A stretch of 64,000 bases of DNA, taken from contig CAILLK010000108.1 of assembly GCA_903835005.1 (NCBI GenBank), positions 17,352 through 81,351 on the forward strand. The letters are read 5' to 3'. This document shows, piece after piece, positions 17,268 through 28,686 of this stretch. The stretch is from an uncultured Bacteroidota bacterium (lineage in GTDB: Bacteria; Bacteroidota; Bacteroidia; Chitinophagales; Chitinophagaceae). Within the stretch, counting starts at the first letter, position 1; every line of letters starts with the position of its first letter. A program made the position numbers and the translations under genes. Below the pieces are notes generated by a model that saw nothing but the letters and a program-made list of their open reading frames with translations, searched no databases and was not told the DNA's origin.

Positions 17268-17827
17268 AGTTTTACATTTTTTTGTTGTTTCAAAGAATAA
17301 ATAACCATGTTGACGAAATAGTCTTGTCCCTCATGGTTAGCCTCGGCCTCCGTATCTCTGCAGAAATTACTCTTTTCCATAAGCCTTATGGACGATATGT
17401 TTTCCTTATGGGTCCACCCTTCAATGGCAGTTACATTCATCGCAATAAATGCATAATTCACTGCTTTTAGCACAGCCTCAAGCATAATTCCTCGTCCCTG
17501 GTAGCGTGGCGTGAGTTCAAAGCCGATCTCCGCGATTGCAGTTTCTTTTGAAATATTCCAGAAACAAACGACCCCAAGTAAGGTAGTGTCCCCTTTCAGG
17601 TTTATAGCCCATGCGATTCCGTCATTTTTATCAATTATGCTTTTCAATTTCTGCAGAAATTGCTGTGCATCCCTGATGGATGAGGCTATAGGACGGTCCA
17701 GGAATTTATTAACGGTAACGTCGCTTCTCAGCGAAAGTATTTCTCTGTCATCAGTCGCTAACGGTCGCCTTAATACGAGGCGGTCGGTGGTAAGAGTCGG
17801 GAAAGGGGAAAAATTAAGATAAAGCAC
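17264..17827 (-). CDS. GNAT family N-acetyltransferase (RimJ/RimL-like)
   Basis: 187 residues of the acetyltransferase_3 type that modifies protein N-termini or small molecules with acetyl-CoA. It starts with LTTDRLVLRRP, the usual first strand, and has the acetyl-CoA loop in LTPRYQGRGIMLEAV, with NISSIRLMEKSNF as the last conserved block. The start codon is GTG at 17827; no ATG is better placed. Its stop overlaps the start of the DinB gene by ATGA. Confidence 0.88.
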   Translation of the reverse strand: MLYLNFSPFPTLTTDRLVLRRPLATDDREILSLRSDVTVNKFLDRPIASSIRDAQQFLQKLKSIIDKNDGIAWAINLKGDTTLLGVVCFWNISKETAIAEIGFELTPRYQGRGIMLEAVLKAVNYAFIAMNVTAIEGWTHKENISSIRLMEKSNFCRDTEAEANHEGQDYFVNMVIYSLKQQKNVKL

Positions 17828-17932
17828 GGTACGTCTGTGAAATTATCAGTCAAATTTAGGAACTATATTCAAAAATAAAACAGCAATACAAAATCAGAAC
17901 GGGGCCAAATAAATTCCTGCCATTCAGAAAAA

Positions 17933-18212
17933 GTAACTATTCAGCCCCATACATTGCTACAAGTCGGAGTGCATTCAAAACACTTTTGTCCACTAACACA
18001 AAGATCAACCATGAAATGGCTAAAATACTGTCAATTCAAGCCTTTTAACTAACAAATGCAATAAGTTATCTACATAAAAAAGGTCCAAAAACATGATTTT
18101 CAAAACGAAGCATCGGTGAGTCGCACAGAGTAAAATAATGCAGGAAAAATTCAACCATTTTTTTCGGTTTTGAGAAAAAACCTTCAGAAATTAAGCAAGG
18201 CTGAATAGTTTC
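17933..18212. mobile_element. MITE-like element or insertion-sequence remnant with terminal inverted repeats
   Basis: AACTATTCAGCC at 17935-17946 and GGCTGAATAGTT at 18199-18210 are perfect 12-base inverted repeats that frame about 280 bases, extending to 14 bases with one mismatch. I find no convincing open frame inside on either strand. Size and structure suit a non-autonomous element or the ends left by a deleted insertion sequence. No target-site duplication is certain and the parent family is not identified. Confidence 0.5.
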
Positions 18213-18803
18213 AAAAAATCAGACCAGAATAGAAAGCAACTTTTAGTTACAAAATCATCCAACGATCTCTTGCTATAGTAATACGCTGCAACAGAGTTTA
18301 GTTGTTCTGTCTGTTTCCTGATAGTAACCTATCCTTTTGTTTATGATATTGGCACAGCGAAGCAGGAAATACAGCAAACAAAGTTGAAAAATAATAACTG
18401 GTTTAATATTTTCGTATAATTAATAACTGGTATAATGCAAAAGTGCAATTCAAGATTTTTTCTGGCATGATTTTTGTGATATTTATAACAATCCTATAGC
18501 TGGGATTACAAGGATATGATTCCATATTATTGCAAGAAGGGAAATAGATAGAAATGAAGTGACTTTAATAGATTTCTTGCATGATTAAAAGAATATCTAT
18601 AAATTCGAAATTTACTTCTATGCTATTGGATAGCCCCAAGGGAGAAAATTCGATTTTTTCTAAACATTTTTGCTACAAATAGCTATTCCCTTTGGGGTAA
18701 ATAGACGAGTTGAAATAACTGCATTTATATTATATAGGAAGTCTAATATATTATAATATTATTATTTTGAAATTGTATACTGCCAACTTAAAAACCAAAT
18801 TTT
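18213..18803. other. non-coding AT-rich stretch with a stem-loop at 18631-18700
   Basis: About 590 bases with no supportable gene. Near its end CCCCAAGGGA at 18634-18643 pairs with TCCCTTTGGGG at 18687-18697, with one bulged base and a loop of about 43 bases. It has no T run, so it is not a simple terminator, and it lies about 105 bases before the next start, where it could be a leader RNA structure or an operator. No TAnnTTTG promoter is obvious. Confidence 0.35.
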
Positions 18804-21800
18804 ATGAATCGTAATGCCTGTTTTTCTTTTCTTTTCTATTTATTTGTTGCTTCACTTTTTGGCAATATTACTTCCGCCCAGGCCCAGGGCTGGCAGTGGG
18901 GAACAGGCAGTACTAAAGGAATGTGTGATGGTGGCCCGGTTACTACAGATACTTTTGGAAACGTATTTATGTCGGCGATTTATGAGTCTGATTCTATATG
19001 TTTTGGAACTACCACACTTTATAATACTACAAGTACTAATCCCCAACTTGTTGTTGTAAAGGCAGATGAAGCTGGTAGCTTTTTATGGGCGATAAGTTCG
19101 ACTAATTCTAATGTAAACACAGAAGATGAAAACATAGCTACCGACAGAACCGGCAACGTTTATGTTCTGGCCCAATATTGTTCACCCTATTTTGAATTTG
19201 GCGGCATCACCTTGAGTAACCCTTCGCTGTTTGATATGTTTGTTGTTATTAAAATTTCGCCGGCCGGAACAGTTTTATGGGCACAGAATATTGGTTGCCT
19301 TACTGGTTCGGGAGGGGCTTTCGAGAACCCTAATGGAAGCTTAGGTGTTGATACGATGGCCAATGTTTATGTAACGGGGACTTTTAATCTGCCATTCACT
19401 ATTGGTTCCTTCGCGCTTACCTCTTCCTCCGGCAGTGCCTTTCTAATCAAACTGAATACCTCAGGTACCCCGATATGGGCAATAAATTATGGCAGTACAT
19501 CTATCAAGCCTGGTGTTCTTTCTGTCACTCCAGGAGGCAATATATATAGCTGTGGGATTTTTTATTCTCCGACAATTACTATCGGCGGCACCACTCTGCA
19601 TAATACATCAGTTAATGGCATTTATTTAGCCAAATGGGATACTTATGGAAATCCGTTATGGGCAGAAAGGATAGACAGTAACATCTATTCTGTTAATTAT
19701 TCAGCTTTGGATGAACACGAAAACATATATTTGACTGGTGCATTCAGAAATACCATGAATGTGGGCGTATCTACGTTTACCAGTTATGCAGGTACTTCTG
19801 ATGCTTTTATTGCAAAATATGATTCGTCTGGTAATGCTAAATGGGGAAAAGGTGTAGGATCATATGGCCAGGATAAAGGTTTTTGTGTGGCTGCGGATAA
19901 ATGCGGAAAATTATTTTTTTATGGCGCTATGTATATTTTGGAGTCGCTTGGCGGGAGCCCGCCTGGCTATTCAGTTTCTTTTGGCACAGCAACCCTGGAA
20001 GGTTTGTCTGATGGGGTACCTGATATGTTTATAGCCGAATATGATACATCAGGCAATTACATTTTCAGTATTGCCTCGCCTTGGAACGACTGGGATGGAA
20101 ATAGCGGTTTCGCACTGGATAACAAGGGTAATTTCTTTGTTGGCGGTCCATATCGGGGAATACCGTATGTATTCGGGCCTGATACCTTGCATCCTGACTC
20201 AGTAAATAGTAATTTGTATTTTGCTAAATTTACATATGATTCATTCCAATGTAATCAATATTGTATCCCGACACCCATAAACGGAGGCAGTTACCTATGT
20301 GTTGGTGCGTCGAAGACTTTAGGCAATGCCACACCGGGGTGTACCTGGAGCAGCAGCAATCCTGCAATTGCAATTATTGGTTCTGCTTCTGGTATCGTTA
20401 CAGGGATGAGTACAGGCGCAGTAACCATCACATGCTATATGCCTTGTGGCAGGATTGTCACAGTCACAATGAACGTCATATCTTCCATTCCACCTATTAC
20501 CGGTACGTTGCATGATTGCGAGGATTTTTTTGACGATACCCTTAATGATTTAATAGCTTATGGCAGATGGAGCAGCAGTAATCCTGCCGTTGCAGCAATT
20601 GATTCTATATCCGGAATTATAAACCCCCTGTCGGCAGGCACGTCTGTAATTACCTATACCATCGGCGGGGCTTGTTTTACAACGGTAACTTTTACTGTAA
20701 ACCCGATTCCCGATTCTATAACCGGGGCAGAAGCCATCTGTACAGGGGCCACAACAACACTCACAGGTTACCCTGCCGGTGGCATCTGGAGCAGCAGTTA
20801 TGTGCCTGACGCAACAGTAGGATCCTCGTCTGGTATAGTAACGGGTATTGCCCCTGGTATCCCTGTTATATATTATACGTTCCCTACCGGCTGTTATATT
20901 TTTGAGGAGTTCACTGTCAACCCGATACCAACAATTTCTGGTACTGGAGATCTGTGTGCAGGATCAGTAACCTCTTTAACGGGGACACCTGGATATGGAG
21001 TCTGGGCCAGCAGTAATCCTGCAATTGCTACTATCGGTTCGTCCAGCGGATTTGTTTATGCAGCAGCAACAGGTACAACACTGATGACTTATACAGTACC
21101 GGGAGGCTGTTATGATACAGTCACCTTTGATGTTATCACCACTCCGTCCCCCATTATCGCACCCGAGGGTGGTAATCTATGCTATTTATCCACAACCGGA
21201 TTTACTGATGCTATGGCTGGTGGCAGTTGGAGCAGCAGCAACACCTCTGTTGCTACAGCAGATTATTATACAGGTTTCGTAACTGCAGTAGCTTTGGGCA
21301 CTGCTGTTATTACCTACACATTGGGCCCCGGTTGCTATGTAACAATAAACATAACTGTAAACCCGATACCTGACCCGGTATCGGGAGCGAGTCACGTTTG
21401 CGTTGGTGACAATATTACATTGACCGACCCGACAACAGGAGGAACATGGAGTACCACCGGCACACATGCCTCTATAGGCAGCACTACAGGCATTGTAACC
21501 GGAATATCCGGCGGAACAGAAAATATTACTTATTCGCTCTCTGACGGATGTTTTGCCTCTTATTATATTTCTGTTGTCACAACTCCTTGCCCTTCATTGG
21601 GTATAACTTCTCTTTTCAATGAGGTATCTATTGCTCCTAATCCGGCAAATAATGAATTATTGATAACAGCAGATAACAGTATTTATCAATCTCTGGTAAT
21701 AACCAATCAGGTAGGGCAGGAAATGATCCAGCAGCCAATTATATCTTCATTGACAAATGTGGATCTGAAGCATTTGTCGCCAGGACTTTACTATATTATT

Positions 21801-21848
21801 TTGAACGGTAGTAACGGTAAATTAGTACACAAGTTCGTGAAGTTATAA
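18804..21848 (+). CDS. giant secreted propeller/Ig-like repeat protein with T9SS sorting domain
   Basis: 1014 residues. A signal peptide (to about SAQA, residue 27) is followed by an SBBP-like propeller region (about 30-480) with recurring phrases such as GNVYV and FIAKYDSSGN. From about 490 to 920 there are about six BIG2-like repeats, each with a WSSSNPAIATIGSSSGIVTG-type strand pair and a TYTVPGGC end, often with a cysteine pair. The last 80 residues (IAPNPANNELLI, GLYYIILNG) are a type A T9SS sorting domain. It is probably an adhesin or surface matrix protein; ligand unknown. It stands alone, with a strong terminator after it. Confidence 0.87.
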   Translation: MNRNACFSFLFYLFVASLFGNITSAQAQGWQWGTGSTKGMCDGGPVTTDTFGNVFMSAIYESDSICFGTTTLYNTTSTNPQLVVVKADEAGSFLWAISSTNSNVNTEDENIATDRTGNVYVLAQYCSPYFEFGGITLSNPSLFDMFVVIKISPAGTVLWAQNIGCLTGSGGAFENPNGSLGVDTMANVYVTGTFNLPFTIGSFALTSSSGSAFLIKLNTSGTPIWAINYGSTSIKPGVLSVTPGGNIYSCGIFYSPTITIGGTTLHNTSVNGIYLAKWDTYGNPLWAERIDSNIYSVNYSALDEHENIYLTGAFRNTMNVGVSTFTSYAGTSDAFIAKYDSSGNAKWGKGVGSYGQDKGFCVAADKCGKLFFYGAMYILESLGGSPPGYSVSFGTATLEGLSDGVPDMFIAEYDTSGNYIFSIASPWNDWDGNSGFALDNKGNFFVGGPYRGIPYVFGPDTLHPDSVNSNLYFAKFTYDSFQCNQYCIPTPINGGSYLCVGASKTLGNATPGCTWSSSNPAIAIIGSASGIVTGMSTGAVTITCYMPCGRIVTVTMNVISSIPPITGTLHDCEDFFDDTLNDLIAYGRWSSSNPAVAAIDSISGIINPLSAGTSVITYTIGGACFTTVTFTVNPIPDSITGAEAICTGATTTLTGYPAGGIWSSSYVPDATVGSSSGIVTGIAPGIPVIYYTFPTGCYIFEEFTVNPIPTISGTGDLCAGSVTSLTGTPGYGVWASSNPAIATIGSSSGFVYAAATGTTLMTYTVPGGCYDTVTFDVITTPSPIIAPEGGNLCYLSTTGFTDAMAGGSWSSSNTSVATADYYTGFVTAVALGTAVITYTLGPGCYVTINITVNPIPDPVSGASHVCVGDNITLTDPTTGGTWSTTGTHASIGSTTGIVTGISGGTENITYSLSDGCFASYYISVVTTPCPSLGITSLFNEVSIAPNPANNELLITADNSIYQSLVITNQVGQEMIQQPIISSLTNVDLKHLSPGLYYIILNGSNGKLVHKFVKL

Positions 21849-21904
21849 TGCGTATCAGGAGTTGAATATACTCCCAGGGTCACCTTGATATTTATCACAA
21901 ATTG

Positions 21905-21929
21905 AAATGCCGGGCATTGCCCGGCATTT
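21905..21929. terminator. bidirectional terminator between the repeat protein gene and atpC
   Basis: AAATGCCGGGC and GCCCGGCATTT form a perfect 11-bp stem with a three-base loop. The A/T ends give a T tail in both directions between convergent genes. Confidence 0.85.
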
Positions 21930-21956
21930 CCAAAAATAATTAAATGAAAGAATCAG

Positions 21957-22229
21957 CTAAACAATTTTCGCATCCTCAACTAGCACACTTGCATTGTTAT
22001 TCAGCATTTCCACAAAACCACCGCTGATTTCATACATTTCGGTATTGCCGGAGGCATTAAGGTCAGTTTTCTTTTCCTTGATTACCTTCATCTTGCCCTT
22101 GCCCAGTGCCGCAATAATAGGCGCATGATGATCCAGCATCTCGAAAGAACCTTCAACACCCGGCAACATTATGCCATAAACTTTACCGCTGAATACCCTT
22201 TTTTCGGGTGATAATATATCTAGTTGCAT
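21957..22229 (-). CDS. atpC: ATP synthase F1 subunit epsilon
   Basis: 90 residues from the ATG at 22229 (MQLDILSPEKRVFSG). Only the N-terminal beta-sandwich is present, with the conserved PGVEGSFEMLDHHAP; the C-terminal helical hairpin of the E. coli subunit is missing, as is usual in Bacteroidota. The frame opens from a TTG at 22253, but those extra residues are encoded by an AT-rich intergenic repeat and are not expected to be translated. It follows atpD by about 100 bases; the other ATP synthase genes are elsewhere. Confidence 0.93.
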   Translation of the reverse strand: MQLDILSPEKRVFSGKVYGIMLPGVEGSFEMLDHHAPIIAALGKGKMKVIKEKKTDLNASGNTEMYEISGGFVEMLNNNASVLVEDAKIV

Positions 22230-22231
22230 TT

Positions 22232-22328
22232 CTCTAATTTGATAATTTGACAATTTGGCAATTCGGAAATTTAATTTGTTGACAATACAAGAGCATTATC
22301 AAATTATCAAATTGCCGAATTATCGAAT
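22232..22328. repeat. AATTTGATAATTTG-type inverted repeat between atpD and atpC
   Basis: Bases 22235-22254 pair with 22295-22314 with two mismatches (TAATTTGATAATTTGACAAT against ATTATCAAATTATCAAATTG), and further TTTG/CGG units flank them. The arms are made of a repeated eight- to ten-base unit. Similar AT-rich repeats occur between genes in many Bacteroidota; a role in mRNA stability or subunit stoichiometry is possible but inferred. Confidence 0.55.
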
Positions 22329-23843
<1,515 letters not shown>

Positions 23844-23876
23844 TTATATATCTAATAAAGTCCGTGAAATTTTGCG

Positions 23877-23884
23877 CAAAGGTA
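23877..23884 (-). promoter_or_regulatory. -7 box of atpD-atpC
   Basis: TACCTTTG on the minus strand, 43 bases before the atpD start. The rest of the 420 bases up to 24259 shows no gene. Confidence 0.55.
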
Positions 23885-24258
23885 AGGGGTAAAATGTAAA
23901 AAAGGAAAAGTAATCGGCAGAAATTGGAAAAATAAAATCCTGCTATGATAAAAAGGAGGATAAACAATACAAATTTCAGTATTATTTAGATAAAACAGGC
24001 TCCATGACTATAATTAAGGCTTGTGTTGGATATCAAATTCTTCAACCTTATTGAATCATGTCCAAACCGTTTTACGTTAAATTCGTTTTTTGGCTTTGTA
24101 ATTATACTCCTTCCCTTGAAACTGTTTTATTAAACCGGAAGTGGTAGATCTTCAGACCATTCCTGACTTTAATAATTTTAGGGAGAAAGCATTTACCTAC
24201 ATTCAGGATTTATACAGATTGCAGTTATATTTTTGCCCCAAAACTGATATTCCACCGC

Positions 24259-26709
24259 ATGAAATTAACCTTGTGTGCCTGCTTGCTTCTGTTTTTATGC
24301 TTTCAGGCATTTCCACAACTGGTGAGTATTTCGGGCCCGGGAAAAATAAAAGGCAGAGTAGTAGACTCCGTTTCGGGCAGTGCCATTTCCTATGCCACAG
24401 TTACTTGTTTTGCAATTAACAATAATACAGTGGCTGGTGGAATGATAACCGATGATGGCGGCCTGTTTGTAATAGATAATCTGCCAGTGGGCAGATACTT
24501 GCTCAAGGTCGATTTTCTGGGTTATGGTCGGAAAATAGTAGAGGGAATAGAAGTTACAGAAAAGCGACTCACGGTTAATATTGTTGATATACTTATCTCA
24601 TCGAACACCAAATTGCTAAAGGATGTAACCGTAACCGGCTCTAAAAACTTTATGGAAACCCGCCTGGACAAGCTGGTGTATAATGTGGAAAAAGACCTTA
24701 CCAGCCAGGGAGGCGTAGCTACCGATATTCTGAAAAAAGTGCCACAGGTATCGGTGGATGTAGATGGCAATGTGGAACTTCTGGGTAGTCAGAATATTCG
24801 TGTGTTTATCAACGGCAAGCCCTCAACAATGTTCGACAACAACCTGGCTGAGGCACTGATGGCCATACCAGCCAGCCAGATTAAAAGCATAGAAGTCATC
24901 ACCAGTCCGGGTGCGCAATATGATGCACAGGGTACTGGTGGTATAATCAATATTATACTGAAAGACAATAAATCACAAGGCATCAACGGAAGTGTTGCTG
25001 TAACTGGTGGAACCCGACTCAACAACGGATCGGCCAATATACATGCCCGTAAGGGCAAGATAGACCTGAGCGCCTCGCTGAGCGGAAATGCCCAGCTGAG
25101 AGGAACCACCATTAATACTTCGGATAAACTAAAAACCAACTCTGCCCGAAACATCGATAGCTCGGAAATAGTGCAGAGCGGCCCCGGAACGCTGGAGAAA
25201 AACGGATACAGGGGGCAACTGGGTATGGAGTGGAATAGGAATAAAAAAAGTACACTTTTTGCCTCGGTTAGTTACAATAATTTCGGAACCATCAACCATG
25301 GCACAAGCAACCAGACAGAGTCGGTTTATTTTCCTGCGGTTGTTGATAAAACGGTTCGATATTCTGATAATACTTTCAGGTATAAAACAGCAGACTGGAA
25401 TATCAATTACTTGAAGAAGATGGCTAAAGAAGGGCAGGAACTGAACCTGGCTGTGCAAGGCAGTAATGGCAGCGGCAGGACTTGGTTCAATCAATACCAG
25501 GATTCGGCCGGATCCATCAATCCTTTTGCAGGCGGCAACGGACTCAACAAACTTACAGACAATGAAACCTATGTAATGGCTGACTATGCACATCCGGTGG
25601 GTAAGGATTTGGTACTGAATGTGGGCACAAAGGGTTCGTTCAGCCGTATATCCAGCTATTCGGAAAATTCGGTGTTGGATACCACATCGGAAACTTACCA
25701 ATTGAGCCAGACTAATAATTTCAATTTCAGCAGGGATGTTTATGCTGCTTATGTATCGCTCACCTTTCCGATGTGGGATGTATATAGCCTGAAGCTGGGT
25801 GCAAGGGATGAGTATACCAACAATGGGATACCCACAGATACCGGAAATGTAGCGCCATCTTATAATTCATTTATACCCTCCATTATAGTATCGAGGAAAC
25901 TGGGCAAGAACCAGACCATAAAGGCTAGTTACTACAGGCGCATACAGAGGGCTGGCTACCGGCAGCTCAATCCGTTTATAGATGCCACAGACCCTGCCAG
26001 CCTGCAGCAGGGTAACCCCTACCTGAAACCGGAGCGAACCAATGCTGCTGAACTGACCTACTCCCGGTTTTTTGAGCAGGGCAGCAGTATACTGATCAAC
26101 TGCTTTTACCGCAATACCCGGGATGATGAGCAAACTTATATATTGAATTACGACAGTATAACTATAGGGCATACGATTTATAAAAATGCTACAGTTACTA
26201 CCAATGAAAATGCTGGAAACCAGCAACTTACCGGCATAAATATTTCTGGTACATTTGCCGTAAATCAGAAACTCGAAGTGAGAGGCAACTTTCAGGTATT
26301 CAACAAATATATAGTAAGCAACCTGGTGCCGGGCACAACCTTCAGCAGTTATAATTATCGCAGCAACATCAATGCCAGTTATAAATTCAGCGGCACACTG
26401 GTTGCTGAGTTTTTTGGTAATTTCAATTCAGCCAGAACGGAGATTCAGGGCAAATTTCCTTCATTTACCAGTTATAGTTTTGCAGCGAGGAAGCTGCTGA
26501 TGAAAAAGAAAGCCAGCATTGCGGTAACCACCACCAACCCGTTTAACCAATATACCAATCAGGCCACTGCTGTTACCGGAACTGATTTTACAGTGACTAG
26601 TAACCGGAAGATACCCTATCAGTCGTTTGGTATAAATTTTACTTATAAGTTCGGGAAAATGGAGTATAAGGAGAAAAAGAATGAGGAAGATGAAACCCAG
26701 AACCAGTAA
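24259..26709 (+). CDS. TonB-dependent / outer-membrane beta-barrel receptor
   Basis: 816 residues. Signal peptide to about residue 20, a carboxypeptidase-regulatory-like domain (GRVVDSVSGSAISYATV, about 30-115), a plug (DILKKVPQVSVDVDGNVELLG and IEVITSPGAQYDAQGTGGIINI, about 120-230) and a long barrel of the OMP_b-brl_3 type. The plug motif is that of receptors without a SusD partner, often annotated as putative peptide or siderophore receptors. The C-terminus is a charged tail after the last strand (KFGKMEYKEKKNEEDE), which is unusual for a barrel that should end in an aromatic residue. Substrate unknown. Confidence 0.87.
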   Translation: MKLTLCACLLLFLCFQAFPQLVSISGPGKIKGRVVDSVSGSAISYATVTCFAINNNTVAGGMITDDGGLFVIDNLPVGRYLLKVDFLGYGRKIVEGIEVTEKRLTVNIVDILISSNTKLLKDVTVTGSKNFMETRLDKLVYNVEKDLTSQGGVATDILKKVPQVSVDVDGNVELLGSQNIRVFINGKPSTMFDNNLAEALMAIPASQIKSIEVITSPGAQYDAQGTGGIINIILKDNKSQGINGSVAVTGGTRLNNGSANIHARKGKIDLSASLSGNAQLRGTTINTSDKLKTNSARNIDSSEIVQSGPGTLEKNGYRGQLGMEWNRNKKSTLFASVSYNNFGTINHGTSNQTESVYFPAVVDKTVRYSDNTFRYKTADWNINYLKKMAKEGQELNLAVQGSNGSGRTWFNQYQDSAGSINPFAGGNGLNKLTDNETYVMADYAHPVGKDLVLNVGTKGSFSRISSYSENSVLDTTSETYQLSQTNNFNFSRDVYAAYVSLTFPMWDVYSLKLGARDEYTNNGIPTDTGNVAPSYNSFIPSIIVSRKLGKNQTIKASYYRRIQRAGYRQLNPFIDATDPASLQQGNPYLKPERTNAAELTYSRFFEQGSSILINCFYRNTRDDEQTYILNYDSITIGHTIYKNATVTTNENAGNQQLTGINISGTFAVNQKLEVRGNFQVFNKYIVSNLVPGTTFSSYNYRSNINASYKFSGTLVAEFFGNFNSARTEIQGKFPSFTSYSFAARKLLMKKKASIAVTTTNPFNQYTNQATAVTGTDFTVTSNRKIPYQSFGINFTYKFGKMEYKEKKNEEDETQNQ

Positions 26710-26748
26710 TCTTCTGGTTTATTTAAGTATACCCCATATTACAATGTC

Positions 26749-27456
26749 CTAAAATCTTCCAAAAACCTGCCTCATCTGTTTTGCCGCATCCTTCATAATC
26801 AGTTTTCCATGCCCGAAACCGGCCTTTTCGAAGTTATGGGATGCAGCTTTCCGGATGCTTTGTATCCCTGATTCTCTGTCTTCGTACAAAATGCTGAGAC
26901 CAAGGCCGGCTGAATTGGCGCAGCTATCAGCAGCGATAAGTACGCCTTCATTTTTTGCAAGCACGCTTATATGGCCGGCGCTATGGCCCGGGGTATGAAT
27001 TATCCGTAAACCTCCGGCCACCGGTATCAGATCATTCTCATTGATAAGTTCATCAATTTTTACTGGTTCTATAGTTTTAGGGGCACGCTTGATGAATGTA
27101 TGATATATCAGCCAGTTGATAGCGCCGGGGCTTAACTGCATGGGTTGGTCGCCATTACCCGAGCGGCTTGAGAGGCCTTTTTCTATCAGTGTGGCATCGG
27201 CAGGGTGGGCGAGTAAAGGCACTTTTAGTTTCCGCTTAAGTTCAGCTGCACTACCGGTATGGTCACTGTGTAAGTGAGTAAGAATAATGCGATTAATATT
27301 ATAAGGATTTTTGCCTGCCTTTTTCAGCTCAGCAAATATTTTATCTGCGCTGCCGGCAGGTCCGGTATCAATTAAAGTGAGACCATTACCTTCTATTACA
27401 AAAACATTCACAATGCTCAGGCTTATCTGGTAAATATTGGCAGTAATCTGCTTCAT
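26749..27456 (-). CDS. MBL-fold metallo-hydrolase
   Basis: 235 residues with the metallo-beta-lactamase metal site: THLHSDHTGS near residue 60, HTPGHSAGH near 155 and a later aspartate in AADSCAN. This is the glyoxalase II-like branch of the superfamily. Substrate cannot be inferred. It is a single gene, convergent with the receptor before it and divergent from the ureohydrolase. Confidence 0.87.
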   Translation of the reverse strand: MKQITANIYQISLSIVNVFVIEGNGLTLIDTGPAGSADKIFAELKKAGKNPYNINRIILTHLHSDHTGSAAELKRKLKVPLLAHPADATLIEKGLSSRSGNGDQPMQLSPGAINWLIYHTFIKRAPKTIEPVKIDELINENDLIPVAGGLRIIHTPGHSAGHISVLAKNEGVLIAADSCANSAGLGLSILYEDRESGIQSIRKAASHNFEKAGFGHGKLIMKDAAKQMRQVFGRF

Positions 27457-27572
27457 AGTTCATCAATCAAAAATGTAAAATTAATTTGTTTAGGATAATA
27501 CAAATAGAAAACGCCAACTTATTTATCTGTGAACTTACCCACTTTTCAATCTCCACTTATCAATCAATACCT

Positions 27573-27580
27573 TACTTTTG
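27573..27580 (+). promoter_or_regulatory. -7 box of the ureohydrolase gene
   Basis: TACTTTTG followed by CGCC and the ATG at 27585. The transcript would start at or beside the start codon, so the gene is probably leaderless and the 33-residue upstream extension of the frame is not translated. Confidence 0.55.
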
Positions 27581-27584
27581 CGCC

Positions 27585-28628
27585 ATGTCTGACCTTTCTC
27601 AATTCGATCCTAATTCGGTAGGGCTGAAAGCCAATAATATATTCGGGTTGCCCTTCAGTGAAGAAGAAGCCCAACTGGTTTTAATACCTGTGCCTTGGGA
27701 GGTAACTGTTTCCTATCGCGCGGGCACTGCACTTGGACCAGAGCAGATTTTCGAAGCTGCGATGCAGGTTGATCTTTTTGATCCTGATGTGAAGGATGGC
27801 TGGAAGAAGGGCTTCTACATGCAGCCTGTGGATGACAAGATAAAGAATACAAGTGACTGGCTGAGAAGCGAAGCGGAACAGATCATATCGAGCCTGGCAG
27901 ATGGCGAAAAGATAGCCGGTAATGAACTGCTCAGTGGTAAAATGAAGGAGATAAATGAAGCAGGACAGATGCTGTGCGATTGGGTTTACGACAAATCCCT
28001 TAAGTTGCTGCAGGCAGGCAAAAAAGTAGGCCTTATAGGTGGTGACCACAGCACACCTCTTGGATATCTTAAGGCGCTGGCAGACGTGCACAGTGAATTC
28101 GGCATCTTGCAGATAGATGCCCATGCCGATCTTAGGATAGCTTATGAAGGGTTTACCTATTCTCATGCATCCATTATGTATAATACCCTGCAGCTGATAC
28201 CGCAGGTAAAAAAGCTGGTGCAGGTAGGTATCCGTGATTATTGCGATGAAGAACTGGAAATAATTGAAGCCAGTAATGGCCGCATAAACACTTTCTTTGA
28301 TAAAGACATTAAAGCCCAACAGTATGAGGGCGCAAACTGGAAGACTATCTGCCAGCAAATCATAACTGCTTTACCACAAAAGGTATACATCAGTTTTGAT
28401 ATAGATGGACTTGATCCTAAACTATGCCCCAATACCGGCACACCGGTTCCAGGTGGCTTTGAAACAGAACAGATTTTTTACCTCTTCAAGATGCTGCATG
28501 ATAGCGGCAGGGAAATCATAGGTTTTGACCTGAATGAAGTATCATCAGGCAATCCTGCAACAGAAAGCATTGATGCGATTGTGGGAGCAAGGGTGTTATT
28601 TAAATTATGTAATTTTATGGTGGCGTAA
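27585..28628 (+). CDS. ureohydrolase (agmatinase/formimidoylglutamase-type arginase family)
   Basis: 347 residues of the binuclear manganese ureohydrolase family. Metal-ligand motifs are GGDHSTP, DAHADLR and SFDIDGLDP. The family hydrolyses guanidino or formimino groups of arginine, agmatine or formiminoglutamate; a long insert between residues 85 and 145 is typical of the Bacteroidota branch usually annotated as formimidoylglutamase, but no histidine-utilisation genes adjoin it. Start chosen at 27585 because the promoter box sits just before it. Confidence 0.88.
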   Translation: MSDLSQFDPNSVGLKANNIFGLPFSEEEAQLVLIPVPWEVTVSYRAGTALGPEQIFEAAMQVDLFDPDVKDGWKKGFYMQPVDDKIKNTSDWLRSEAEQIISSLADGEKIAGNELLSGKMKEINEAGQMLCDWVYDKSLKLLQAGKKVGLIGGDHSTPLGYLKALADVHSEFGILQIDAHADLRIAYEGFTYSHASIMYNTLQLIPQVKKLVQVGIRDYCDEELEIIEASNGRINTFFDKDIKAQQYEGANWKTICQQIITALPQKVYISFDIDGLDPKLCPNTGTPVPGGFETEQIFYLFKMLHDSGREIIGFDLNEVSSGNPATESIDAIVGARVLFKLCNFMVA

Positions 28629-28639
28629 GTTCTATACAT

Positions 28640-28672
28640 AGTTGTGCCACACTTTCAAAGTGTGGCACAACT
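28640..28672. terminator. bidirectional palindrome between ureohydrolase and dnaE
   Basis: A 33-base perfect palindrome, two 16-base arms (AGTTGTGCCACACTTT and its complement) around a single C. It separates convergent genes and should terminate both; it also resembles REP-type palindromes scattered in Bacteroidota genomes. Confidence 0.7.
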
Positions 28673-28686
28673 TGGATTGATTTATA

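Noticed and set aside
28640..28672. REP element similar to those at 35140 and 37411
   Set aside because: Different words and a single hairpin with T-rich context between convergent genes; a terminator explains it.
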